This document shows, in pieces, positions 31,931-41,080 of a stretch of 64,000 nt of DNA (position 1 is its first letter; every line of letters begins with the position of its first letter). The notes beneath the pieces were generated by a model. It made no database searches and had not been told where the DNA came from. It was given only the letters and a program-made list of their open reading frames with translations. Made by a program: the position numbers and the translations under genes. The DNA is from an uncultured Oscillospiraceae bacterium. GTDB taxonomy: Bacteria; Bacillota; Clostridia; Oscillospirales; Oscillospiraceae. Location of the stretch: the NCBI GenBank assembly GCA_947629775.1, contig CANRFA010000001.1:62001-126000 (forward strand), in the 5' to 3' direction.

Positions 31931-32062
31931 GTTCTGTACCTCCATGGTTGATGGCCTCATTGTAAGCGGAAGAAGGAGAAATATCAAATACATATACAGT
32001 ATCGGGAAGCATGCTTGAAAGGTATGGACTCCTGTGATAGGATAGGGGCCGGAGGCGATGGT

Positions 32063-32953
32063 ATGGAAATTCGGGTTCTGCAGTATTTTCTGACGGTGGC
32101 CCAGGAAGGAAGCATCACAAAGGCCGCCGAGACCCTGCACATGACGCAGCCGCCTCTGTCCAGGCAGATCCGGGATCTGGAAGAGGAACTGGGGGTGCAG
32201 CTGTTCACCCGGGGACGGCGGGTGGAGCTGACGGAAGATGGCCTGCGCCTTCGGCAGCGGGCCATGGAGATGGTGGACCTGATGGCGAAGACCCGGGCCG
32301 AGTTTGCCTCCGCCCGGGAGGGAATCGGGGGCGAGGTGTGGATCGGGTGCGGCGAGACGGAGGGAATGCGCCCCGTGGCCCGGGTGATCCGCACGCTGCA
32401 GGAGAATTATCCTCAGATCGTGGTCCATCTGTCCAGCGGAAACTTCGAGGATCTGACGGAACGGCTGGATCGGGGACTCTTCGACTTCTGCGTGCTCTTT
32501 GAGCCCTGTGACTATACGAAATATGACCACATCCGCCTGCCCGGCCGGGACCGCTGGGGACTGGTCATGCGGAGGGACAGTCCTCTGGCGGAGCGGAAAT
32601 CCATTCGTCCGGAGGATCTGATGGGTCTGCCCCTGATTGCGTCCCGTCAGTCCATCGCCCACAACGAACTCTCCAGGTGGCTGGGCCGGGACATGAAGCA
32701 GCTGCGGATTGTCTCCACCTACAATCTGCTCTATAACGCCTCTCTGCTGGTGGAGGAGGGCGCCGGATATCTGCTCTGCCTGGAGGGCATCCTGCGGGAG
32801 ACGGAGAACGAGCGGCTCTGCTTCCGCCCCCTGGAGCCCAGAGCCGATGTGGGTCTGGAGGTGGTCTGGAAGAAGTACCGGGTCTTCTCCCGGGCGGCAG
32901 AGGCCTTCCTGACCGAGCTGAAGCGGCAGCTTGAGGAGGACGGGCCCTTCTGA
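32063..32953 (+). CDS. LysR-family transcriptional regulator, divergent from the flavin operon
   Basis: Start chosen at ATG 32063 after GGAGGCG. The HTH region reads '[20 protein letters not shown]' and '[17 protein letters not shown]'. The effector domain includes '[19 protein letters not shown]' and '[15 protein letters not shown]'. At 296 aa it is full length. Its position back-to-back with the acetyltransferase / FMN reductase / SLH-flavodoxin operon, with a 132-bp shared intergenic region, is the classic layout of a LysR regulator and its target operon. The effector is unknown. Confidence 0.92.
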   Translation: MEIRVLQYFLTVAQEGSITKAAETLHMTQPPLSRQIRDLEEELGVQLFTRGRRVELTEDGLRLRQRAMEMVDLMAKTRAEFASAREGIGGEVWIGCGETEGMRPVARVIRTLQENYPQIVVHLSSGNFEDLTERLDRGLFDFCVLFEPCDYTKYDHIRLPGRDRWGLVMRRDSPLAERKSIRPEDLMGLPLIASRQSIAHNELSRWLGRDMKQLRIVSTYNLLYNASLLVEEGAGYLLCLEGILRETENERLCFRPLEPRADVGLEVVWKKYRVFSRAAEAFLTELKRQLEEDGPF

Positions 32954-33123
32954 TTCTGCCTTCGCCCTGCAGCGGACGGCTGTGCCAGAGATCCGGCCCG
33001 GTCCCGGATGTCCGGCCGAAGGTCTGTCCCGGGGAAGACAGTGCCGTCCCGAAGCGGATGAAAGAGAGAAGCCGGTTTCCGGAGCGATGCCATGGGCCGC
33101 GCTCCGGAAATTTTTTTCCGGGA

Positions 33124-33155
33124 GTCACCGTCCTGTCACATTGCTCCGGTATACT
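33124..33155 (+). promoter_or_regulatory. Activator-type promoter with 11-bp-period direct repeat
   Basis: GTCAC occurs at 33124-33128 and again at 33135-33139, one 11-bp period apart, directly upstream of TATACT (33150-33155). The second copy takes the place of the -35, and no consensus -35 is present. Such direct repeats with helical-turn spacing are typical sites of OmpR/PhoB-family response regulators, like the one at 26953. Confidence 0.55.
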
Positions 33156-33186
33156 CCCCCTCAGAACAGCGAAGGAGGTCTGCCCT

Positions 33187-33879
33187 GTGGAAATGCTGCG
33201 CGCCGAGCGGCTGACAAAGATTTACGGGAAGGGAGAAAACGAGATCCGGGCTCTGGACGGGGTCTCGTTCTCCGTGGAGCAGGGGGAGTTTCTGGCCATC
33301 ATCGGGCCGTCCGGCTCCGGGAAGTCCACCCTGCTGCACATTCTGGGCGGCGTGGACCGGCCCAGCGGAGGGACGGTATGGGTGAACGGACAGGACGTCT
33401 ACGCCCAGAAGGAGGACCAGCTTGCCATCTTCCGCCGCAGGCAGGTGGGACTCATCTATCAGTTCTACAATCTGATCCCCGTCCTCAACGTGGTGGAGAA
33501 CATGACCCTGCCCATTCTCATGGACGGACGTAAAGTGAACCGGGAACGCATGGAAGAACTGCTGAAGGTTCTGGGGCTGGAAAACCGCAGAACGCACCTG
33601 CCCGCCCAGCTGTCCGGAGGACAGCAGCAGCGGGTCTCCATCGGGCGGGCCCTGATGAACGCGCCCGCCGTGGTGCTGGCGGACGAGCCCACCGGCAACC
33701 TGGATTCCCGCAACTCCGCGGAGATCGTGCAGCTGCTGAAGGAGTCCAACCGGCGCTATCGCCAGACCCTGATCGTCATCACCCACGACGAGAACATCGC
33801 CCTCCAGGCGGACCGGATTCTGGCCCTGGAGGATGGCCGCATTGTGCGGGAGGAGCGGATCCGGGAGGTGCGCGCATGA
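33187..33879 (+). CDS. ABC transporter ATPase (MacB/LolD/BceA type)
   Basis: The ATPase of a type VII (FtsX-like) ABC transporter. Walker A 'GPSGSGKST' at 40-48, Q-loop 'GLIYQFYNLIPVLN', signature 'LSGGQQQR', Walker B 'VVLADEPT' and H-loop 'ITHDE' are all present. GTG 33187 is 8 bases after GGAGG; ATG 33193 is an alternative. It overlaps the permease gene by ATGA. Such transporters with a two-component system usually confer resistance to antimicrobial peptides or act in mechanotransmission. Confidence 0.94.
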   Translation: MEMLRAERLTKIYGKGENEIRALDGVSFSVEQGEFLAIIGPSGSGKSTLLHILGGVDRPSGGTVWVNGQDVYAQKEDQLAIFRRRQVGLIYQFYNLIPVLNVVENMTLPILMDGRKVNRERMEELLKVLGLENRRTHLPAQLSGGQQQRVSIGRALMNAPAVVLADEPTGNLDSRNSAEIVQLLKESNRRYRQTLIVITHDENIALQADRILALEDGRIVREERIREVRA

Positions 33880-36617
33880 ACATCTTCCGGACATACACCG
33901 TGCGGTGCCTGCGGGGCAGCCCCGCCCGGACCCTGGTGACCATCGTGGGCGTGGTGCTCTCCATGGCTCTCTTTACCGCCGTGCTGGCGGGGGCCTGGAG
34001 CGGAATCAGCTGGCTGCGGCAGACAGAGGTGGATCAGGACGGGGCCTTCCACGGGTATTCCTGGGGCCTGACCCAGGAGCAGGCCCGGGCCATGAAGGAG
34101 GATCCGGAGCTGACCGCCACCGCTTCCTGGCGGGATGCGGGCTGGGTTCTGCTGGACAGGAGCTCCGGGTTTTATCCCTATCTCCACCTGGCGGCGATCA
34201 GCGACAACTTTACGGATCTGGTGAAGGTGGAGCTGCTGGAAGGGCGGATGCCGGAGACGGAGTCGGAGATCCTGCTGCCTTCCGACTATTACGTCCGCAT
34301 GGGGGACCCGGAGTGGAACTTCCCCGAGGTGGAAACGGGGCAGAGCGTCACTTTCCTGGTGGGCCGCCGGTGCGCGGAAGACGGGACGCCCCTGGGAGAG
34401 ACGGATGACGTGGACCTGAGCCGCCGACAGGAAGTGATTGCGGATGGGGCGGAGAGAACCTATACCGTGGTGGGTTTTTACGCGGAGTTTTCCTATCAGG
34501 TGAATCAGGGAAGGATTCCGGCGGCCCTGGCGCTCACCGGAGGGGGCGGAACCGGAGAGGAGCGGGTGTATTTCACCATGAAGCACCCGGAGCGCTTCGA
34601 GGAATTCTGTGAGCGGATGGAGCCTCAGAAGGTGGCGAGTCACGCCAGCCTGCTGCGCTACTACGCCGTTCTGGGCAACGAACTGACCGCGATCCTCTGG
34701 GGATTTACCGCGGTGCTGGTCTTCCTGGTCATATTCGGCTCCGTGGCCCTCATCAGCAGTTCCTTCTCCATCTCCATCAGCGAGCGCATCCGTCAGTTCG
34801 GGATGCTGCGCACCCTGGGGGCCACGCGAAAGCAGATCCGCAGCGCTGTCTTCTGGGAGGCGCTTATGCTGGGCTGCGTGGGAATTCCCCTGGGACTGCT
34901 GGTGGGCTGCGGCGGCATTGGAGTTACCCTGTGGCTTCTGCGGGAGCGGTTTGCGGTCTTTTCCCAGACCGGCACGCTGATGAGGCTGGCGGTGCATCCG
35001 CTGCTTCTGCTGCTGGCGGCGGGACTCTGTATGGGGACCATCCTTCTCTCCGCCTGGATCCCGGCCCGCAAGGCGGTACAGGGCTCCGCCATCGACGCCA
35101 TTCAGCGCTCCGGGAAAGCGCCTCTGAAAGCCCGGGACCTGCGGGGACCTTCTCTGCTGGGAACGCTCTTCGGGTTTCCCGGGATGATGGCGAGCCGGAA
35201 TTTCCGCCGGGACAGGCGGCGCTATCGGGCGGTTGTGTTTTCCATCTTCCTCAGTGTGATGCTCTTTGTGTCCGTGGCCTCTTTCACGGACTATGTGACG
35301 GAGGGTCTGGCCCTGGTGACCGATCAGAACAGCCGTTCGGACCTGCTGGTGAGCCAGGGGTTGACATACGGAAAGATGGATCCGGACAGGGTGCTGGCTC
35401 AGCTGGAACAGGCGGAAGGAGTCACGGACAGCATGTTCCACGCCATTACGTACCAGGATATGGCTCTGAAGGAGGAGGATCTGTCCGAGGATTGCCTCAT
35501 GGGACTGAAGGATACGAGGATTCCCCACACAGTCCTGCTGAAAGACGGGGAGGCCATGTATGCCATGCACCTGATCTTTCTGCAGGATTCGGCCTGGCTG
35601 CAGCTCTGCGAAGACAGCGGCCTGGACGGAGCGGCTCTGCTTCAGGCCCCGGAGCCTCAGGCCCTCTTCTACAACCGCCAGGTGCTGATGTATACGGGGT
35701 ATGACAATGTGCGACGGTGGGTCGCCTGGGATGTGCTTTCAGAAGATGCCTTCCCGGGGACGATCACAGGGCGGGCTCATACGGAACTGGATGGATTTGT
35801 TCTTTATAAGGAAGCAACTGATGAGGATGGCATCAGCACCTGCTGGTACTACCCGGAAGACTATCTGGACGAAGTTGTGAGTTCCGGCGGCGAACTCGAC
35901 GAGAGCAGAGCCATTGTGCTGTCCGGAAAGGACGCCTGGACGGAGACAGCGTATCACGTGGCAGCTTCCATCCACGAGGTTCCCTTCGCGATGAGGAGGG
36001 ATGCCCCGCTGCTGTTCTACCCCTGGAGCCGGATCCGGGAGGTACTGGGGGAGAAACTGGACAAGGGGCCCATTGAGGTGACCTACTCCTTCCGCTCGGA
36101 CACTCCGGAGCGCACCGCGGCGTCCATGGCCTCCTTCACCCAGGCCATGGAAAATACGGACGCGCCGGTGGTGGGCGTGGATAACAGCCGCATGGTGGAG
36201 AGTCTGCTGGAACTGGCCAATGTGTTCTCGGCCGGCTTTGTGGTCCTGATTACCCTCATTGCGGCCGCCAACGTCTTTGATACCATCACCACCAGTGTGG
36301 CCCTGCGCCGCCGGGAGTTTGCCATGCTGAAATCCATCGGCATGGGGGAACGGGAATTCCGGCGCATGCTGTGCCTGGAGTGCGTCTCCTACGGCTTCCG
36401 GGGATTTTTCTGGGGCATGCTGGCGGCGGCCGGGGTGAGCCGGCTGCTCTACCTCGTGGCCGCGTCCTCTCTGGTGATCCAATGGCATATTCCGCCTTAT
36501 GCCATAGCGGCCGCCGTGATTGGCGCCTTTGCGATGGTGGCCGCCTCCATGGTCTACGCGCTTGGCAGACTGAAGGGAGAGGATCTGATGCAGACGCTGA
36601 AGACGGAGACCTTCTGA
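33876..36617 (+). CDS. ABC transporter permease, FtsX/MacB-like (913 aa)
   Basis: A long permease with an N-terminal span ('VTIVGVVLSMALFTAVLAGA'), a large extracytoplasmic domain, and two FtsX-like blocks of three spans ('FLVIFGSVALISSSFSISIS' near residue 290 and 'AGFVVLITLIAAANVFDTI' near 790), each with the coupling-helix pattern 'IRQFGMLRTLGATRKQ' / 'EFAMLKSIGMGEREF'. It pairs with the ATPase 5' of it. The two-block architecture is that of gut-Firmicute peptide-sensing exporters. Substrate unknown. Confidence 0.9.
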   Translation: MNIFRTYTVRCLRGSPARTLVTIVGVVLSMALFTAVLAGAWSGISWLRQTEVDQDGAFHGYSWGLTQEQARAMKEDPELTATASWRDAGWVLLDRSSGFYPYLHLAAISDNFTDLVKVELLEGRMPETESEILLPSDYYVRMGDPEWNFPEVETGQSVTFLVGRRCAEDGTPLGETDDVDLSRRQEVIADGAERTYTVVGFYAEFSYQVNQGRIPAALALTGGGGTGEERVYFTMKHPERFEEFCERMEPQKVASHASLLRYYAVLGNELTAILWGFTAVLVFLVIFGSVALISSSFSISISERIRQFGMLRTLGATRKQIRSAVFWEALMLGCVGIPLGLLVGCGGIGVTLWLLRERFAVFSQTGTLMRLAVHPLLLLLAAGLCMGTILLSAWIPARKAVQGSAIDAIQRSGKAPLKARDLRGPSLLGTLFGFPGMMASRNFRRDRRRYRAVVFSIFLSVMLFVSVASFTDYVTEGLALVTDQNSRSDLLVSQGLTYGKMDPDRVLAQLEQAEGVTDSMFHAITYQDMALKEEDLSEDCLMGLKDTRIPHTVLLKDGEAMYAMHLIFLQDSAWLQLCEDSGLDGAALLQAPEPQALFYNRQVLMYTGYDNVRRWVAWDVLSEDAFPGTITGRAHTELDGFVLYKEATDEDGISTCWYYPEDYLDEVVSSGGELDESRAIVLSGKDAWTETAYHVAASIHEVPFAMRRDAPLLFYPWSRIREVLGEKLDKGPIEVTYSFRSDTPERTAASMASFTQAMENTDAPVVGVDNSRMVESLLELANVFSAGFVVLITLIAAANVFDTITTSVALRRREFAMLKSIGMGEREFRRMLCLECVSYGFRGFFWGMLAAAGVSRLLYLVAASSLVIQWHIPPYAIAAAVIGAFAMVAASMVYALGRLKGEDLMQTLKTETF

Positions 36618-36699
36618 GAAAAGAAAGAGGCGTCGGGGCTGGCGGCCTGCCAGCTCCGGCGCCTGCGGGAATCCCGGAAGTAGAAAGGAGAGTGCAATC

Positions 36700-37317
36700 A
36701 TGAGACAGATGCTGCTGTCTGCCGGCGTGGCCGGCCGCTTTCTGCAGGTGGTGCCGATTACGGTTCTGGTCGGGCTGGTCTATGCAGTCCTGCGAGTGCG
36801 CAGTCTGCGGCGGAGCCGCCGGCCGGTATTCTGGGGGCGGGAACTGCTGAACCTGCTGTTCGTCTGCTACCTGACCGGTCTTGCGAACCTGGTGCTGGTC
36901 CCGGAGCACCTGTGGTCGGATTTCTGGTACTGGCTGATGACCGGCTATGGAGCCGAAAGCACGTGGACGGCGCCCTTCGCCGGAGGCGTCAACTGGAGTT
37001 TTACGCTCTGGGAGTGGGTCGCCGGAAGAAGGACGATGGGAAGCTGGGTCCTCACGATGCTGGTGGGGAACCTTCTGATGTTTGTGCCGCTGGGGTTCTT
37101 CCTGGCCCTGCTGGCGCAGCGGGTAACCCCGCTGCGGGTGTGCCTGTGGACGGCGGGGATTCCCGCAGTCGTGGAGGCCATTCAGTGGGTGATCGGGCGC
37201 AGCGTGGACGCGGACGACCTGCTGCTGAACGCCGCCGGGATCCTGCTGGGGACGGCGGTCGGAGGCCTGATCCGCCGGATGGCGGGCAAAGGGAACGGGG
37301 AAAGACCCGGATCATGA
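36700..37317 (+). CDS. VanZ-like family membrane protein
   Basis: A 205-aa protein with about five membrane spans and the VanZ pattern: 'GRELLNLLFVCYLTGLANLV', 'SWVLTMLVGNLLMFVPLGFF' and 'AIQWVIGRSVDADDLLLNAAGILLG'-type motifs (conserved 'E.iQ....r..D.dDil.N..G..lG'). VanZ relatives confer low-level teicoplanin or lipopeptide tolerance, or are of unknown function. It follows the ABC transporter by 82 bases, which fits a cell-envelope stress module. ATG 36700 follows AAAGGAGAG. Confidence 0.88.
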   Translation: MRQMLLSAGVAGRFLQVVPITVLVGLVYAVLRVRSLRRSRRPVFWGRELLNLLFVCYLTGLANLVLVPEHLWSDFWYWLMTGYGAESTWTAPFAGGVNWSFTLWEWVAGRRTMGSWVLTMLVGNLLMFVPLGFFLALLAQRVTPLRVCLWTAGIPAVVEAIQWVIGRSVDADDLLLNAAGILLGTAVGGLIRRMAGKGNGERPGS

Positions 37318-37364
37318 AAAATGGCGTGTTGCGCTTCGAGGAACCGGAGCGCAACACGCCATTT
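37317..37364. terminator. Terminator hairpin after the VanZ-like gene
   Basis: Perfect 16-bp arms AAATGGCGTGTTGCGC (37319-37334) / GCGCAACACGCCATTT (37349-37364), with A- and T-tracts at the base. It probably ends both the plus-strand transcript and the minus-strand paralogue cluster. Confidence 0.75.
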
Positions 37365-37426
37365 CTGAAAAGCGGGAACCGGGAATCTGCGGGCCAGGCT
37401 GTCCATCTGGCGGGGCTGACGAGGCA

Positions 37427-37966
37427 TTAAGAAGGCAACAGAAGCATGGCCCAGTTCATGACCTCGTCGTGGGGCACCTTGTCTCCGATGAAGCTGTACA
37501 GATACCGGATGAAGCCATCGGAACCGTGGGTCCGAATACAGTGTTCCGCCGTACTTTTCAGGTACAGCAGAACCCGAATGGGTCCCGGGTAGATCCTGCG
37601 ATAGAGCGCGGGATCCCTCAGGTCCGCGTCCCGGATCATCTCTCTGAGCTTTGGCACCATCGCGTTGTTTGTCAGCGGATCGAAGGCGCTCATAAGAGCG
37701 TTTTTCAGCTGGAGGTTCTCCGGGTTCTGGAAGCCCGAGACGTCTGTGGCGGTCTGGTCCAGGCGGTCTGTCAGCTGGATCAGCGTGAGTGTGATCGCCT
37801 CCAGCACACGCGCGCTGTTGGCCTTGGGATTTCTGCGATTCACGCGCAGGATGTTTCCCTCCATGGAGAGGACGAGCTGGTAGCAGGCGTTCACATCCGA
37901 GGGAGAGAGTGTTCCGAAGCGTTTTGCCACCCGGCTGGGGAAGCGCTCGAACTGATACGAAGTCAT
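37427..37966 (-). CDS. Tandem paralogue 1 of an unknown family (179 aa)
   Basis: A soluble protein sharing with its two neighbours 'MEGNILRVNRRNPKANSARV' then 'EAITLTLIQLTDRL', 'NPENLQLKNALMSAFDPLTN', a helical middle, and the C-terminal 'FIGDKVPHDEVMNWAML'. No catalytic triad or HTH is obvious. The invariant 'AFDPxTN' and 'G.kVP.DE.MN' motifs are the likely functional signature. ATG 37966 follows AAAGGAG. It is the last of three genes in a row. Confidence 0.75.
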   Translation of the reverse strand: MTSYQFERFPSRVAKRFGTLSPSDVNACYQLVLSMEGNILRVNRRNPKANSARVLEAITLTLIQLTDRLDQTATDVSGFQNPENLQLKNALMSAFDPLTNNAMVPKLREMIRDADLRDPALYRRIYPGPIRVLLYLKSTAEHCIRTHGSDGFIRYLYSFIGDKVPHDEVMNWAMLLLPS

Positions 37967-38039
37967 GCCGGTCTCCTTTCGTCGGGAGCAGAAGCGGACA
38001 GAGTTCCCGCTGGATGGTGGAGGGAACGGAAAGGCATTC

Positions 38040-38582
38040 TCAGAAGATGCCTTTCGGAGCGAGGACCGCGTAGTTCATTTCGTGCCCATGAACCTTTTTC
38101 CCCATGAAATACTCCAGGAATTCGAAGTACTGACTCGGTTCCTGCTTCGTGGTGAACTTCTGGACGGAATCCAGAATCCGCAGAATGCAGCGAACCGGGA
38201 TCGCGTAGAAGCGGGCCAGACCGGCCGGGGTGGTCAGATCATAACAGTGCTGGACACCATCCAGCGCCTCTTTGAGCTCCGGATTGGTAAAGGGGTCGAA
38301 GGCCATCATCAGCGCTTTCTTCATCATGAGACTTCCCCGGTTCTGAAGACTGGAGGTGTCGTGGGTCTGGCCGGTGATCCGGTCTTCGATCTCATGGAGC
38401 GTCAAAAGGATGGCCTCTTTGGTCCGTCGTCCATCCGCACGGGAGTAAATCCGGTGGACTTTCAGCAGGTTACTCTCCATGGGGTAGAGAAGCTCGCCGT
38501 AAGTTCCCTCGTCTCCGTGGGCTACTTTGCCGAACCGTTTTTCCATTCGCTGTACGATGTTGTCAGAGCCTGTAGCTGCCAT
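38040..38582 (-). CDS. Tandem paralogue 2 of an unknown family (180 aa)
   Basis: Aligns with paralogues 1 and 3 along its length: 'RFGKVAHGDEGTYGELLYPM', 'ESNLLKVHRIYSRADG', 'LHEIEDRITGQTHDTSSLQN', 'MMKKALMMAFDPFTNPELKE', and the C-terminal 'YFMGKKVHGHEMNYAVL'. The ribosome site lies in a perfect palindrome AAGAGGATCCTCTT (38583-38596) directly before the ATG, which might fold and limit translation. No membrane or signal segment. Function unknown. Confidence 0.75.
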   Translation of the reverse strand: MAATGSDNIVQRMEKRFGKVAHGDEGTYGELLYPMESNLLKVHRIYSRADGRRTKEAILLTLHEIEDRITGQTHDTSSLQNRGSLMMKKALMMAFDPFTNPELKEALDGVQHCYDLTTPAGLARFYAIPVRCILRILDSVQKFTTKQEPSQYFEFLEYFMGKKVHGHEMNYAVLAPKGIF

Positions 38583-38751
38583 AAGAGGATCCTCTTTTCT
38601 GATATGGTTTGGGAAATGGAGGAATGCATGCCTGCCTCCGGCCCGAGCGAAATGCGCGTTAGAGGCGCGGGGTACGACGGAATTCGAGCTGCAGGACGCC
38701 TTATCGCTGGCACGATGAGAAGAGCGGGGACGACAGCAGCTGGAGAAGGGA

Positions 38752-39279
38752 TCAGAGCGATGTGCCGATGCTGCAGACGAAATTCATCTTGTCGTCATGG
38801 GGGACTCTGAATCCGAGGAACCCTCTCAGGAAGACAAAGTACCCGTCAGACCCGTTCATTTCCATCTGGGTGATGACAGAGTCGTGGAGCCTCACCAGGA
38901 CCTTGGCGGGAGTCTCGTAGATCTGCAGCAGAATGTCCCGGTTCAGGGGACCATCGCCCACAACGCGCCGGATATCTTCGTTCGTGCAGGGATCAAAGGC
39001 CATCAGAATGGCGTGCTTCAGCAGCAGGTTCTCCGGATTTTCGAAGGAACTGGTGTCGCTGTGCCGGTCTTCCAGTCGGTCCTCGACCTCGTAGAGAGCG
39101 AGCTTGATGGCCTCCAGGAGACGCAGGCTGGTGCACTCCGGATGGGCCCGGTTGACCTTCAGCAGATTGCTTTCGATCGGTAAGAAGTAGGGCGTATAGG
39201 GGTCTTCCTTGCCCATCCGGATCTTTCCGAAGCGCCTGGACGTCCTGCGAAGGATCTGATCGAACTGGTACTGATTCAT
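38752..39279 (-). CDS. Tandem paralogue 3 of an unknown family (175 aa)
   Basis: First of the triplet in transcription order. Shared motifs: 'RFGKIRMGKEDPYTPYFLPI', 'ESNLLKVNRAHPECTSLRLL', 'ALYEVEDRLEDRHSDTSSFE', 'LLLKHAILMAFDPCTNEDIR', and the C-terminal 'FLGFRVPHDDKMNFVCSI'. AAAAGGA precedes ATG 39279. Pairwise similarity is moderate (blocks strongly conserved, linkers divergent), so the duplications are not recent. Function unknown. Confidence 0.75.
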   Translation of the reverse strand: MNQYQFDQILRRTSRRFGKIRMGKEDPYTPYFLPIESNLLKVNRAHPECTSLRLLEAIKLALYEVEDRLEDRHSDTSSFENPENLLLKHAILMAFDPCTNEDIRRVVGDGPLNRDILLQIYETPAKVLVRLHDSVITQMEMNGSDGYFVFLRGFLGFRVPHDDKMNFVCSIGTSL

Positions 39280-39405
39280 TTGAAAACATCCTTTTCTGTG
39301 AAATGGCTATCATAGCAGGGAGGGGTGGCCCGTCCAGGGCTGTCAGGTCGCGTGGCCGGCTCGGAGAAGTTCTCCTCGGGACCGGTCCTCTTAGACGGGG
39401 CCCGC

Positions 39406-39981
39406 TCAGTACCGGCGGAATACCTGGCTGAGGTCGATGACACAGCCCTTCAGGGTGTGAACCTCGATCCTGTCGGTGTTCCGGTACATGCGGACGATGT
39501 TGCTGAACCGGTTGCCCTCCAGGAGCCAGACCATAACGCATTCCAGTTCAGGATCCACAATCCAGTACTCCCGGACTCCCGCCTTCTCATAGAGCATCCA
39601 CTTCCGGACCTCGTCGTTTTCCCGCGTAGAGTGGGAGAGAATTTCGATTACAAAATCCGGCGCGCCTTTGCAGCCTTTGTCGTCCAGCCTGGCCTCGTCG
39701 GAGACGATGATATCCGGAAGGACTGCGGTTGTGACCGCTTCCGGGGGGTCGTCTGGTCCCTCGAACAGACGAACGGGGAAGGGGGCCATGAAAACCCTGA
39801 ATTTCGTTCCATCCAGGCAGGTGTACAACAGGGTGGCAAGTCTCAGCAGAATGCTCTGGTGAGCAGCGGATTCGCCGCCTCTTGGAACGAGAGCCCCTTC
39901 CAGCAGTTCGTACCATTCCCCGTCATCCGAGTTGCGAAGATCTGCCCAGCTGTATGAGGTTCGGAGTTCAGGACCCGCCAT
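39406..39981 (-). CDS. Uma2-family (DUF820) nuclease-fold protein
   Basis: Start chosen at ATG 39981, after GAGGTGG. The Uma2 pattern is clear: 'WADLRNSDDGEWYELLEGAL', 'SAAHQSILLRLATLLYTCL', 'VLPDIIVSDEARL', 'GAPDFVIEILSHSTRENDEV' and 'WMLYEKAGVREYWIVDPE'. This is a PD-(D/E)xK-like fold with the Glu, Asp and Glu/Lys residues in place. Such genes are abundant in cyanobacteria and occur sporadically in Firmicutes, and their role is unsettled. 191 aa, single gene. Confidence 0.88.
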   Translation of the reverse strand: MAGPELRTSYSWADLRNSDDGEWYELLEGALVPRGGESAAHQSILLRLATLLYTCLDGTKFRVFMAPFPVRLFEGPDDPPEAVTTAVLPDIIVSDEARLDDKGCKGAPDFVIEILSHSTRENDEVRKWMLYEKAGVREYWIVDPELECVMVWLLEGNRFSNIVRMYRNTDRIEVHTLKGCVIDLSQVFRRY

Positions 39982-40603
39982 GATCGGCCACCTCTGCTTT
40001 CCTGTGAGTTCGGACATGTGCTTTGCAGGGACAGAAAGCGGGTCGAGGGAAGACCGGATTCCTCTCTGTCCGGGAGGTTCCGGAAGAAACAGTTTCGGGA
40101 GGGGTGGACAGGCAGATCCGGAAAGGCTGCTCCTCAGGCCGCGGAATCGGGACGGATGCTCCCTGTTCAGGAGGTGGATGAGGGTCTGGACCTCCGGAGG
40201 TCATGGCCTGTCCACTGTTCCGGTCCGCCCTCTCTTCCGGGCTGACGTCTGGAGGAGAGGGAACGCAGCAGGCTGGCCGGTTCTGGAAGGATGGTCCGCG
40301 TCCGCGGGAGAACGTGAGATGGCAACAGACATCCGCCAGCAGCCCCAGGGGAAACTATGCGGGGCGCTTCTTCCTCCGGAGCGGGATGCGCGGTAGGGCG
40401 GTTGGACCGGTCCATGGAGCTTTCTGGCCGGGCTGTGCCCGTCCCTGTCGGATCTTGCGCTGGAGGGAAGGCCTCTCCCGCTCCTGTCTGCGGAAAGGAC
40501 GGGCCAAAGGGTCGGCTGGAGGGCGTGACGCAGGCACAGCGCGGCCGGCAGTTATATCCGGAAGAACCAGGCCCTTTGCTGCGGGGGATGGAGTGGAGAA
40601 GTC
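39982..40603. other. Long gene-poor intergenic region
   Basis: About 620 bases between the Uma2 gene and the small Cys protein hold no frame with a plausible ribosome site plus protein-like composition. All open frames are Arg/Gly/Pro-rich shadows. I see no tRNA, riboswitch or clear terminator. It may contain a decayed gene. Confidence 0.4.
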
Positions 40604-40816
40604 TCAGAGGGTGAAGTCCTCGTCTCTCAGTCCACCCAGGGAGAGCCGTACCGGGCGTGGCGGCGTGCGCTTCAGGGGGTCGTAGCGGAAGGAGCGGCAG
40701 GACTCCCCGCCGGACATGATGCCTTTCTTCGGGCAGGCGATCCGGTCTTCGCCCAGATCCCGTCCCCGGGCGCAGTAGACGCAGCGTGGCTCAATGTCTT
40801 TCTGGAATAGGCCCAT
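40604..40816 (-). CDS. Small conserved cysteine-containing protein (70 aa)
   Basis: Start chosen at ATG 40816 after AAAGGAGGG. The pattern 'MGLFQKDIEPRCVYCARGRD', 'RIACPKKGIMSGGESCRSFR' and 'YDPLKRTPPRPV' matches a small protein I recall as widespread in Oscillospiraceae. Four cysteines (CVYC, AC, SC) could bind zinc or an Fe-S cluster. Its function is unknown. It is separated by 264 bases from the ylbJ gene upstream. Confidence 0.75.
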   Translation of the reverse strand: MGLFQKDIEPRCVYCARGRDLGEDRIACPKKGIMSGGESCRSFRYDPLKRTPPRPVRLSLGGLRDEDFTL

Positions 40817-41080
40817 GAGGGACCCTCCTTTGGAAGATGGTCCTTCCATTATAGACCAGGAACGCTGCAGTTACAAGCGGGATTTGCCTTCTTTTCGCTC
40901 AGAACCGCAAAATTCCGGCGTATCCTGTGGTGGACAAGGGGATTCTCCTCCTGCGGGCCCCTCCGGCTCTTTCGGCAGGAGAGAAGAGGTATGTCGCTGC
41001 ACCACAGGAAGCAGAAGGGAGACTGCTTCCGTATAAGAAGGGGCGCGGTGTTGACCGGGCGCGGGTATGAGCGTACCTGG

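Noticed and set aside
40203..40685. Plus-strand frame in the gene-poor region
   Set aside because: Arg/Gly/Ser-rich without motifs; runs over the conserved small Cys protein on the other strand.
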